DNA of 64,000 nucleotides from Pseudomonas sp. Marseille-Q3773 (GTDB lineage Bacteria; Pseudomonadota; Gammaproteobacteria; Pseudomonadales; Pseudomonadaceae): assembly GCF_916618955.1 (NCBI RefSeq), contig NZ_OU745390.1:4402001-4466000 (forward strand). The letters are read 5' to 3'. The translations under genes were made by a program, and so were the position numbers. Shown here piece after piece: positions 57,158 to 64,000 of the stretch; position 1 is the first letter of the stretch; each line of letters begins with the position of its first letter. The notes beneath the pieces were generated by a model. The model did not search any database. It saw nothing but the letters and a program-made list of their open reading frames with translations, and was not told the origin of the DNA.

Positions 57158-57799
57158 TCAGGCCGGCTGGCCCAGCTCCACACCCAGCTGCCGCGACAGA
57201 CAAGGCCAGCGCTTCCACGCCGCACCCGTTTCCGGGCTGCTCAATTTCTCACGGTAGGCCTCCACCGATTCCACCGCGAAGCTTTCGTCATTCAACATTT
57301 CATCCACCGAGTGGTGCACCACTTCATCCAGCTGGTTGGCAAATTCCTCGCCAATCAACTGGTGGGCGATCAGGTTGGCAACGGTGGTGTCGACCGGAAT
57401 CAGCGGCTGCTGGAAGTGGCGGATGTACAGGTCGTTGACCTCTTCCACCAGGCGGTGCGCCAGGTAGGCCTCGTCCAGCAGGCAGTCCAGCCCCACATGG
57501 CCCTGCATCACGCTGGGCGGCTGCAGGAAGTAAGCCTCGGCAATCTTCAGTACCGGGGTGATCTGCGATTCGATCCCGGCTTCGCGGGCCACCTCGTGGG
57601 CAGCCTCCAGCAGCTCCGGGACCTGGTCGATATAGGCGCTGACGAAGCGCGCCAAAGTACCCTGGGCGTCCTGCTCAGGCAGTTGGATCGAGGGGTGCAG
57701 ATGGGGCAGTTGCAGCTCGAGACGCTTTTTCAGTTGGCCGGTCCGGCCTTCGTGTTGGTGGGCTTGGCTTACCTGCTCGCGTACAGCAGCGATGTTCAT
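57158..57799 (-). CDS. Conserved Pseudomonas protein of unknown function
   Basis: The 213-residue product is soluble and largely helical, starting MNIAAVREQVSQAHQHEG and including CLLDEAYLAHRLVEEVNDLY near 118 and LDEVVHHSVDEMLNDESFAVE near 157. No catalytic motif or transmembrane segment is evident. The start at 57799 follows CTGGAG; the longer frame to 57826 is unsupported. It is divergent from the cox operon across a 370-bp gap and convergent with the SulP gene. A homologue occupies the same place in P. putida. Confidence 0.75.
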   Translation of the reverse strand: MNIAAVREQVSQAHQHEGRTGQLKKRLELQLPHLHPSIQLPEQDAQGTLARFVSAYIDQVPELLEAAHEVAREAGIESQITPVLKIAEAYFLQPPSVMQGHVGLDCLLDEAYLAHRLVEEVNDLYIRHFQQPLIPVDTTVANLIAHQLIGEEFANQLDEVVHHSVDEMLNDESFAVESVEAYREKLSSPETGAAWKRWPCLSRQLGVELGQPA

Positions 57800-58001
57800 G
57801 ACAACTCCAGGGACATTACGTTTCAAACGGAAGACACTAAATTAGCTCGGTATACAGAATGCCTAAGACGCATTTGTTATAAGTGGCGCAATGCTGCGCA
57901 TGCTCAGGCATATCGAAATGCCATTATCGCGCCATGCGCTGTCAAGCGCGCGGTTTTCCGCAGCGTTCGGCCATTTCATGAAGTTCATTTCACCGGTGTC
58001 G

Positions 58002-58029
58002 TTGCGTGCCATTGGTCGCTGTCTATACT
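58002..58029 (+). promoter_or_regulatory. Candidate sigma-70 promoter of the cox operon
   Basis: TTGCGT (58002-58007) and TATACT (58024-58029), 16-base spacer, in the 370-bp gap (57800-58169) before coxB. The leader would be about 135 bases. The remainder of the gap shows GC-rich dyads but no gene. Confidence 0.5.
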
Positions 58030-58169
58030 CCCGGTGAACGTGATTCGTTGATGAGGCCCGACTGCTTTTAGCAGGGGCTCGGTCGTCGAAGCCAGGCAGT
58101 CTTGACCGCCGTTCCCTCTTGCCGCAGGCCACGCCTCCGGGACTACAAGAACGAGAAGGGGAACCCGCA

Positions 58170-59297
58170 ATGATGCGACATCCACATGTCTGGATGGGCC
58201 TCCTGTTGTGGTCGGTTTTTGGTCAGGCCAACGCTGCCTGGACCGTGAACATGCACCCGGGGGCGACGGAAGTCTCCAACGCCGTCTTCGACCTGCACAT
58301 GACCATCTTCTGGATCTGCGTGATCATCGGCGTCGTTGTGTTTGGCGCGATGTTCTGGTCCATGGTCATCCACCGCCGCTCCACCGGCCAGCAGGCTGCG
58401 CATTTCCATGAACATACCTGGGTGGAGATCCTCTGGACCGTAGTCCCATTCCTGATTCTGGTGGCGATGGCGATCCCGGCCACCAAGACCCTGATCGACA
58501 TCTACGACGCCAGTGAGTCGGACATCGACATACAGGTCACCGGCTACCAGTGGAAATGGCACTACAAATACCTTGGCCAGGACGTGGAGTTCTTCAGCAA
58601 CCTGGCCACCCCTGCCGACCAGATCCATAACCAGGCTCCCAAGGACGAGCACTACCTGCTCGAAGTCGACCAGCCGCTGGTGCTGCCGGTCGGCGCCAAG
58701 GTGCGCTTCCTGGTGACCGCTGCCGACGTCATCCATTCCTGGTGGGTGCCGGCGTTCGCGGTCAAGCGTGATGCCATTCCCGGTTTCGTCAACGAAGCCT
58801 GGACCCGTATCGACAAGCCCGGCATCTACCGTGGCCAGTGCACCGAGCTGTGCGGCAAGGACCATGGCTTCATGCCGGTGGTGGTCGAGGTCAAGTCCAA
58901 GGCCGATTACGACACCTGGCTTGGCGAGCGCAAGGCCGAAGCCGCCAAGCTCAAGGAGCTGACCAGCAAGGAATGGACCCTGCAAGAGCTGGTGGAGCGT
59001 GGCGACAAGGTCTACCACACCACCTGCGTGGCCTGTCACCAGGCCGAGGGCCAGGGCTTGCCGCCGATGTTCCCGGCGCTCAAGGGCTCGAAGATCGCTA
59101 CCGGGCCGAAGGAGGCCCACCTGGGCATTGTCTTCCATGGCAAGCCCGGCACTGCCATGGCCGCGTTCGGCAAGCAGCTTTCGGAAGTCGACATCGCCGC
59201 CGTGATCACCTACGAGCGCAACGCCTGGGGCAACAACAAGGGCGACATGGTCACGCCGAAGGACGTGTTGGCACTGAAGCAGGCAGAAGCGCAATGA
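58170..59297 (+). CDS. coxB: Cytochrome c oxidase subunit II with fused cytochrome c (caa3-type)
   Basis: Subunit II takes electrons through the CuA centre; in caa3 oxidases it carries its own cytochrome c. The 375-residue product has a signal peptide (cleavage near 22-24), two membrane helices, the CuA ligands His189 (VIHSWW), Cys224, Cys228, His232 and Met235 (CTELCGKDHGFM), and a C-terminal haem c motif CVACH (286-290). The start is the ATG at 58170 (or 58173), after AAGGGG. First gene of the operon. Confidence 0.95.
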   Translation: MMRHPHVWMGLLLWSVFGQANAAWTVNMHPGATEVSNAVFDLHMTIFWICVIIGVVVFGAMFWSMVIHRRSTGQQAAHFHEHTWVEILWTVVPFLILVAMAIPATKTLIDIYDASESDIDIQVTGYQWKWHYKYLGQDVEFFSNLATPADQIHNQAPKDEHYLLEVDQPLVLPVGAKVRFLVTAADVIHSWWVPAFAVKRDAIPGFVNEAWTRIDKPGIYRGQCTELCGKDHGFMPVVVEVKSKADYDTWLGERKAEAAKLKELTSKEWTLQELVERGDKVYHTTCVACHQAEGQGLPPMFPALKGSKIATGPKEAHLGIVFHGKPGTAMAAFGKQLSEVDIAAVITYERNAWGNNKGDMVTPKDVLALKQAEAQ

Positions 59298-59340
59298 ACC
59301 GGGTTACGCGCGGCAATCAATGGATTGCAGGAGACAGGAC

Positions 59341-60930
59341 ATGAGTGCAGTGATCGACGACCACGCCCACGGCCATGAGCATGCACACGGGCCAGCCAAG
59401 GGCCTGATGCGCTGGGTGCTGACCACCAACCACAAGGACATCGGCACGATGTATCTGTGGTTCAGCTTCATCATGTTCCTGCTCGGCGGCTCGTTCGCCA
59501 TGGTGATCCGCGCTGAACTGTTCCAGCCCGGGCTGCAGATCGTGGAACCGGCGTTCTTCAACCAGATGACCACCATGCACGGCCTGATCATGGTGTTCGG
59601 CGCTGTGATGCCGGCTTTCGTCGGCCTGGCCAACTGGATGATCCCGCTGATGATCGGTGCCCCCGACATGGCCCTGCCACGGATGAACAACTTCAGTTTC
59701 TGGTTGTTGCCAGCGGCCTTCCTGTTGCTGGTGTCGACCTTGTTCAGCCCGGGAGGCGGGCCGAATTTCGGCTGGACCTTCTACGCCCCGCTGTCCACGA
59801 CCTACGCCCCGGCCAGTGTCACCTTCTTCATCTTCGCCATCCACCTGATGGGTATCAGCTCGATCATGGGCGCGATCAACGTGATCGCCACCATCCTCAA
59901 CCTGCGCGCGCCGGGCATGACCCTGATGAAGATGCCGCTGTTCGTCTGGACCTGGCTGATCACAGCGTTCCTGCTGATTGCAGTGATGCCGGTGCTGGCC
60001 GGTGTGGTGACCATGATGCTGATGGACATCCACTTCGGCACCAGCTTCTTCAGTGCCGCCGGTGGCGGTGACCCGGTGCTGTTCCAGCACGTGTTCTGGT
60101 TCTTCGGCCACCCCGAGGTATACATCATGATCCTGCCGGCCTTCGGCGCGGTCAGTTCGATTATTCCGGCGTTCTCGCGCAAGCCGCTGTTCGGCTACAC
60201 CTCCATGGTGTACGCCACCGGCGCGATCGCCTTCCTGTCATTCATCGTCTGGGCCCACCACATGTTCGTGGTCGGCATCCCAGTGGTCGGCGAACTGTTC
60301 TTCATGTACGCAACGATGCTGATTGCCGTGCCCACCGGGGTGAAGGTGTTCAACTGGGTCAGCACCATGTGGGAGGGCTCGCTCACCTTCGAGACCCCGA
60401 TGCTGTTCGCCATCGCCTTCGTCATCCTGTTCACCATCGGCGGCTTCAGTGGCTTGATGCTGGCCATCGCGCCGGCCGACTTCCAGTACCACGACACCTA
60501 CTTCGTGGTGGCGCACTTCCACTACGTGCTGGTGCCCGGGGCCATCTTCGGAATTTTCGCCTCGGCCTACTACTGGCTGCCGAAATGGACCGGCCACATG
60601 TACGACGAAACCCTCGGCAAGCTGCACTTCTGGCTGTCGTTCATCGGCATGAACCTGGCGTTCTTCCCCATGCACTTCGTCGGGCTGGCCGGCATGCCGC
60701 GGCGAATTCCCGACTACAACCTGCAATTCGCCGACTTCAACATGGTGTCGTCGATCGGCGCCTTCATGTTCGGCGCCACGCAGATTTTCTTCCTGTTCAT
60801 CGTCATCAAGTGCATCCGTGGCGGCGCGCCGGCGCCGGCCAAACCCTGGGATGGCGCCGAGGGCCTGGAGTGGTCGATTCCCTCGCCTGCGCCCTACCAC
60901 ACCTTCCAGACGCCACCGGAAGTGAAATAG
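59341..60930 (+). CDS. coxA: Cytochrome c oxidase subunit I
   Basis: Subunit I is the catalytic core with haem a, haem a3 and CuB. The 529-residue, twelve-helix product has the low-spin haem ligand in MTTMHGLIMVFG near 78-89, the CuB and cross-linked tyrosine motif FFGHPEVYIMILPAFG near 256-271, the HH pair in WAHHMFVVG near 304, and the late HDTYFVVAHFHYV. The ATG at 59341 follows GCAGGAGAC; a start at 59320 is rejected. Confidence 0.98.
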   Translation: MSAVIDDHAHGHEHAHGPAKGLMRWVLTTNHKDIGTMYLWFSFIMFLLGGSFAMVIRAELFQPGLQIVEPAFFNQMTTMHGLIMVFGAVMPAFVGLANWMIPLMIGAPDMALPRMNNFSFWLLPAAFLLLVSTLFSPGGGPNFGWTFYAPLSTTYAPASVTFFIFAIHLMGISSIMGAINVIATILNLRAPGMTLMKMPLFVWTWLITAFLLIAVMPVLAGVVTMMLMDIHFGTSFFSAAGGGDPVLFQHVFWFFGHPEVYIMILPAFGAVSSIIPAFSRKPLFGYTSMVYATGAIAFLSFIVWAHHMFVVGIPVVGELFFMYATMLIAVPTGVKVFNWVSTMWEGSLTFETPMLFAIAFVILFTIGGFSGLMLAIAPADFQYHDTYFVVAHFHYVLVPGAIFGIFASAYYWLPKWTGHMYDETLGKLHFWLSFIGMNLAFFPMHFVGLAGMPRRIPDYNLQFADFNMVSSIGAFMFGATQIFFLFIVIKCIRGGAPAPAKPWDGAEGLEWSIPSPAPYHTFQTPPEVK

Positions 60931-60940
60931 GAACGCTGCC

Positions 60941-61507
60941 ATGAACGGCCTTTCGCTCAGACGCCTGGTGCTGCGCCTGCTGATGCTGACGGTGGTGATG
61001 TTCGCCTTCGGCTTCGCCCTGGTGCCGATCTACGACGTGATGTGCAAGGCCTTCGGCATCAATGGCAAGACTGGCGGGCAGTATGAAGGCAGCCAGCTTG
61101 CCGACCCGACGCGTTCGGTGCGGGTGCAGTTCATGTCGACCAATGCCGGCGACATGGTCTGGGACTTCTACTCCACGGCGGATCAGCTGGAAGTCAACCC
61201 GGGCGCGGTGAACCAGATGATCTTCATCGCCCACAACCCGACCGACCGGCCAATGAGTGCCCAGGCCATCCCCAGCATTACCCCGGCCGAGGCTGCGGCC
61301 TACTTCCACAAGACCGAGTGCTTCTGCTTTACCCAGCAGGTGCTGCAGCCCGGCGAACGCATCGAGATGCCGGTGCGCTTCATCGTCGACCGCGACCTGC
61401 CGGCCAGCGTTAAGCACCTGACACTGGCCTACACCTTGTTCGACATCACCGCTCGCCACCCGCCGGTCGCGCATATCGCGGCGCAGGACGTCCAGGGCGC
61501 CCGTTAA
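60941..61507 (+). CDS. ctaG: Cytochrome c oxidase assembly protein CtaG/Cox11
   Basis: CtaG/Cox11 delivers copper to CuB of subunit I. The 188-residue product has one N-terminal membrane helix (LRLLMLTVVMFAFGFALVPI), the conserved YDVMCKAFGINGKTGGQY segment near 28-45, and the copper site FCFTQQVLQPGE near 127-138 with ECFCF cysteines. It follows coxA by 10 bp. Confidence 0.95.
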   Translation: MNGLSLRRLVLRLLMLTVVMFAFGFALVPIYDVMCKAFGINGKTGGQYEGSQLADPTRSVRVQFMSTNAGDMVWDFYSTADQLEVNPGAVNQMIFIAHNPTDRPMSAQAIPSITPAEAAAYFHKTECFCFTQQVLQPGERIEMPVRFIVDRDLPASVKHLTLAYTLFDITARHPPVAHIAAQDVQGAR

Positions 61508-61523
61508 GGGAAGGAGAACAGCA

Positions 61524-62411
61524 ATGGCAAGTCACGAGCACTACTACGTTCCGGCGCAGAGCAAATGGCCGATCATTGCCACCATCGGCATGTTCATCAC
61601 CGTGTTCGGCCTGGGTACCTGGTTCAACGACATGAAGGCCGGCCACCCCGAGTCGCACGGGCCGCTGATCTTCTTCGTTGGCGCATTGTTCCTGGCCTAC
61701 ATGTTGTTTGGCTGGTTCGGCTCGGTGGTGCGGGAGAGCCGCGCGGGGCTGTACAGCCCGCAACTGGACCGCTCGTTCCGCTGGGGCATGAGTTGGTTCA
61801 TCTTTTCCGAGGTGATGTTCTTCCTGGCGTTCTTCGGTGCGCTGTTCTATGTGCGCGTGCTGGCCGGCCCGTGGTTGGGGGGTGAAGGGGCCAAGGGGGT
61901 CACGCACATGCTGTGGCCGACTTTCGACTTCACCTGGCCGCTACTGCACACGCCGGACCCGAAACTGTTTCCGCCGCCGAAGGAAGTGATCGACCCGTGG
62001 CACCTGCCGCTGATCAACACCGTCCTGCTGGTGAGCTCCAGCGTGACCATCACCATTGCCCACCATGCGCTGCGCCGTGACCACCGCGGCGCGCTGAAAT
62101 TGTGGATGGCGCTGACCATCATCCTGGGGGCCAGCTTCATTGCGCTGCAGGCCTACGAGTACCACGAGGCCTACACCAAGCTGGGGCTGACGCTGGGCTC
62201 GGGGATCTACGGCGCGACTTTCTTCATGCTGACCGGCTTCCACGGGGCCCACGTGACGCTGGGCACGATCATCCTGATCGTGATGTTCCTGCGCATCCTG
62301 CGCGGGCACTTCAACCCGGACAAGCACTTTGGTTTCGAAGCCGCCAGCTGGTACTGGCACTTCGTCGACGTGGTGTGGGTGGGGCTGTTCATCTTTGTAT
62401 ACGTGCTTTGA
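61524..62411 (+). CDS. coxC: Cytochrome c oxidase subunit III
   Basis: Subunit III stabilises the core and completes the caa3 oxidase. The 295-residue product has seven membrane helices, the conserved MSWFIFSEVMFFLAFFGALF near 90-109 and HFGFEAASWYWHFVDVVWVG near 268-287, and is preceded by AAGGGAAGGAG. Followed by a gene on the opposite strand, so the forward transcript probably runs through to surf1. Confidence 0.96.
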   Translation: MASHEHYYVPAQSKWPIIATIGMFITVFGLGTWFNDMKAGHPESHGPLIFFVGALFLAYMLFGWFGSVVRESRAGLYSPQLDRSFRWGMSWFIFSEVMFFLAFFGALFYVRVLAGPWLGGEGAKGVTHMLWPTFDFTWPLLHTPDPKLFPPPKEVIDPWHLPLINTVLLVSSSVTITIAHHALRRDHRGALKLWMALTIILGASFIALQAYEYHEAYTKLGLTLGSGIYGATFFMLTGFHGAHVTLGTIILIVMFLRILRGHFNPDKHFGFEAASWYWHFVDVVWVGLFIFVYVL

Positions 62412-62446
62412 CCGATGGCGCGGTCCGGCAGGGCGTCTCGCAGGAT

Positions 62447-62650
62447 TCAGAAGGGGGCGTGTGAAACCAGCTGACCACTGATGAAGCCCCAGGCGACCAG
62501 GCCGATGGTCAGGGCTGCCAGGGTTACCCGCACGGTCAGGGCCTTCAGCAGGCGGGTCGAGTTTTCCTCGTCCTTGACCAGAAACACCAGCCCACTGAAC
62601 AGGCTGGCAATCGTGGCCAATAGCATCAGGACAATCGCGGCCTTGAGCAT
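62447..62650 (-). CDS. Twin transmembrane protein, DUF2909
   Basis: The 67-residue product has two membrane helices (AAIVLMLLATIASLFSGLVF and VRVTLAALTIGLVAWGFIS) separated by a charged turn (KDEENSTRLLKA). It matches the short DUF2909 family found beside cox genes in Pseudomonas and is presumed linked to oxidase assembly. It lies antisense between coxC and surf1, with its start 64 bp from that of surf1. Confidence 0.85.
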   Translation of the reverse strand: MLKAAIVLMLLATIASLFSGLVFLVKDEENSTRLLKALTVRVTLAALTIGLVAWGFISGQLVSHAPF

Positions 62651-62714
62651 GGCGATACTCCAGGGGGGATGCGGTGATGTGGACAAGTATAGCGAGCGCC
62701 CTGGCGAGGCACCG

Positions 62715-63452
62715 ATGAGGCCGTTTCGCCCGGGCTGGGTTCCAACCCTGGTGGTGCTTGCGCTACTGCCGGGGCTGATCGCGCTGGGCTGCTGGCAGCT
62801 CGGCCGCGCCACGGAAAAGCGCCTGCTGCTGGCCACTTATGCCGAGCGCCGGGCCGAGGCGCCCCTGGCCATGGCCCAACTGACCGCGAACCAGGACAAC
62901 GCCTTCCGCCGCGTGCACGTGTATGGCCGCTTCGATGGCGAACACAGCCTTTTGCTCGACAACCGCCTGCGCGATGGCCGGGCCGGTGTCGAGTTGCTGC
63001 AACCCTTCCATGACCAGGCCAGCGGCCTGTGGCTGCTGGTCAATCGCGGCTGGTTGCCATGGCCGGATCGCCGCGTGCCGGTGCACTTCGATACGCCATC
63101 CCAGGCGCTGGCGCTGGATGCTGCGGTGTATGTCACGCCCGGCAGCACGTTCCAGTTGCACCCCGACCCGGCAGGCGGCCAGTGGCCGCACTTGCTGACC
63201 GCTGTCGATGCCGCACAGCTGTGGCAGCAGCTCGGCCGCGAAGGCTTCGCCCATGAACTGCGCCTGGAACCCGGCCCGGCAGCCTATCGCCTGGACTGGC
63301 CAGTTGTCGCCATGGGCCCGGAAAAACACCTGGGGTACGCCGTGCAATGGTTTGCCCTCGCGGCTGCGCTGGTGCTGCTCTACCTCTACTTCGGCTGGCA
63401 CCACAACAAGGAGAAACGCCATGGCCACCGCCACTCCACTGGACGTGCCTGA
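62715..63452 (+). CDS. surf1: SURF1-family oxidase assembly protein
   Basis: Surf1 helps insert haem a into subunit I. The 245-residue product has the two-helix layout: an N-terminal helix (VPTLVVLALLPGLIALGCWQL) with GCWQLGRATEKR, a periplasmic domain containing LLVNRGWLPWPDRR near 111, and a C-terminal helix (WFALAAALVLLYLYFGW) with the conserved GPEKHLGYAVQW before it. Start at 62715 after GGCGAGG. Overlaps the next gene by 32 bp. Confidence 0.93.
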   Translation: MRPFRPGWVPTLVVLALLPGLIALGCWQLGRATEKRLLLATYAERRAEAPLAMAQLTANQDNAFRRVHVYGRFDGEHSLLLDNRLRDGRAGVELLQPFHDQASGLWLLVNRGWLPWPDRRVPVHFDTPSQALALDAAVYVTPGSTFQLHPDPAGGQWPHLLTAVDAAQLWQQLGREGFAHELRLEPGPAAYRLDWPVVAMGPEKHLGYAVQWFALAAALVLLYLYFGWHHNKEKRHGHRHSTGRA

Positions 63453-64000
63453 ACGCAGCAAGCCCAGAGCCCGTGGGCGTTTGCAGCTGATCCTGATCCT
63501 TCTGGTGGTGCTCGGGCCGATGATCCTTGCCACCAGCATGTACAAGCTCAAGTTCTGGGTGCCGGATGGCCGCAGCTACCACGGCGTGATGCTTGGCAAC
63601 GGTGAAAGCCGTGCCGATCTTGGCGTGGCGGGCCAGGATCCGCGCTGGCAATTGCTGGTAAGCGCTCCCGAAGCCTGTGCCGAAGATTGCCAGCGCCTGG
63701 TGTACCTGGCCCGGCAGATCCAGGTGGGCCTGGGCCGTGACGCCAGCCGTGCCAGCCATGCGCTGGCTAGCGCCCAGCCGCTGAGCGCCGATTACCAGGC
63801 GTTGCTTGGCCGCGAGTATCCACAGCTGCAGCGTTACCCACTGGATGCGCAACGCTACCTGCAGAAGGTCGGCGAGGCCGGCCCGCAGCTGTGGATCGTC
63901 GACCCGCACGGCAATCTGGTGCTGCGCTACGACGCCAAGGTCAACGGCAAGCATGTGCTGGACGACCTGCGCCACCTGCTCAAGCTGTCCAACATCGGCT
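63421..64000 (+). CDS. Cytochrome oxidase-associated membrane protein (3' end outside window)
   Basis: This frame runs off the window; about 193 codons are visible. It starts MATATPLDVPERSKPRARGR after AAGGAG, followed by a membrane helix (LILILLVVLGPMILATSMYK), with the remainder a soluble extracytoplasmic domain (VYLARQIQVGLGRDASRASH, LWIVDPHGNLVLRYDAKVNG). The fold looks thioredoxin/SCO-like without a CxxxC copper motif so far visible. In Pseudomonas a gene of this kind sits between surf1 and ctaA. Confidence 0.78.
   Translation, partial: MATATPLDVPERSKPRARGRLQLILILLVVLGPMILATSMYKLKFWVPDGRSYHGVMLGNGESRADLGVAGQDPRWQLLVSAPEACAEDCQRLVYLARQIQVGLGRDASRASHALASAQPLSADYQALLGREYPQLQRYPLDAQRYLQKVGEAGPQLWIVDPHGNLVLRYDAKVNGKHVLDDLRHLLKLSNIG

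Overview
The window is the replication-origin region of a Pseudomonas chromosome, almost certainly of the P. putida group. The gene order rpmH–oriC–dnaA–dnaN–recF–gyrB, the protein sequences, the P. putida-type REP repeats and blocks such as plsC–gmhB–glyS–glyQ, rsmB–fmt–def, dprA–tsaC–qor–hemF–aroE, trpI/trpBA and the caa3-type cytochrome oxidase cluster all fit this. I saw no rRNA, tRNA, insertion sequence, prophage or CRISPR array. Almost everything is intact core genome. All identifications rest on reading the sequence and on remembered family features; no database was searched.

Layout. 0–7.5 kb: yidD/rnpA/rpmH on the minus strand, a 592-bp oriC with an AT-rich unwinding element and DnaA boxes, then dnaA-dnaN-recF-gyrB, with two parS centromere sites inside recF. 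7.6–16.5 kb: an accessory block, bounded by two strong terminators, between gyrB and plsC. It carries a FisR-type sigma-54 activator facing an operon for persulfide dioxygenase, sulfide:quinone oxidoreductase and a sulfite exporter, then a LysR regulator facing a GMC dehydrogenase and an MFS transporter. 16.7–22.6 kb: lipid acyltransferase, heptose phosphatase, glycyl-tRNA synthetase, DNA glycosylase and lipid A acyltransferase. 22.8–32.2 kb: TPR protein, trkA, rsmB, fmt, def, then divergently dprA, tsaC, qor, hemF and aroE. 32.2–37.4 kb: a choline-sulfate locus (SulP permease, choline-type binding protein, betC, LysR). 37.4–48.6 kb: trpI/trpBA and many small envelope or stress genes (dodecin, OsmC, DUF883, two DUF1161 proteins, two paralogous lipoproteins, a lipoprotein metallopeptidase). 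48.7–57.8 kb: two M3 oligopeptidases around a zinc-ribbon protein, a radical-SAM gene behind a LexA box, and a beta-carbonic anhydrase with a SulP (bicarbonate-type) transporter. 58–64 kb: coxB-coxA-ctaG-coxC, a DUF2909 gene on the opposite strand, surf1, and a membrane protein cut by the window end.

How the genes work together. The most coherent system is the sulfide module. The regulator has three N-terminal cysteines spaced as in FisR, the intergenic region has two inverted repeats and a -24/-12 promoter, and the three structural genes take H2S to persulfide, then sulfite, then export. Other regulatory readings come straight from the sequence: a consensus SOS box ahead of the SplB-like radical-SAM gene, an Anr/FNR box at class II spacing upstream of hemF, a TrpI-type site between trpI and trpBA, and a DnaA box over the -35 of dnaA. 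Consensus DnaA 9-mers also recur through the first 37 kb, including a close pair between def and dprA, where a LysM-protein gene found in related genomes appears to be missing.
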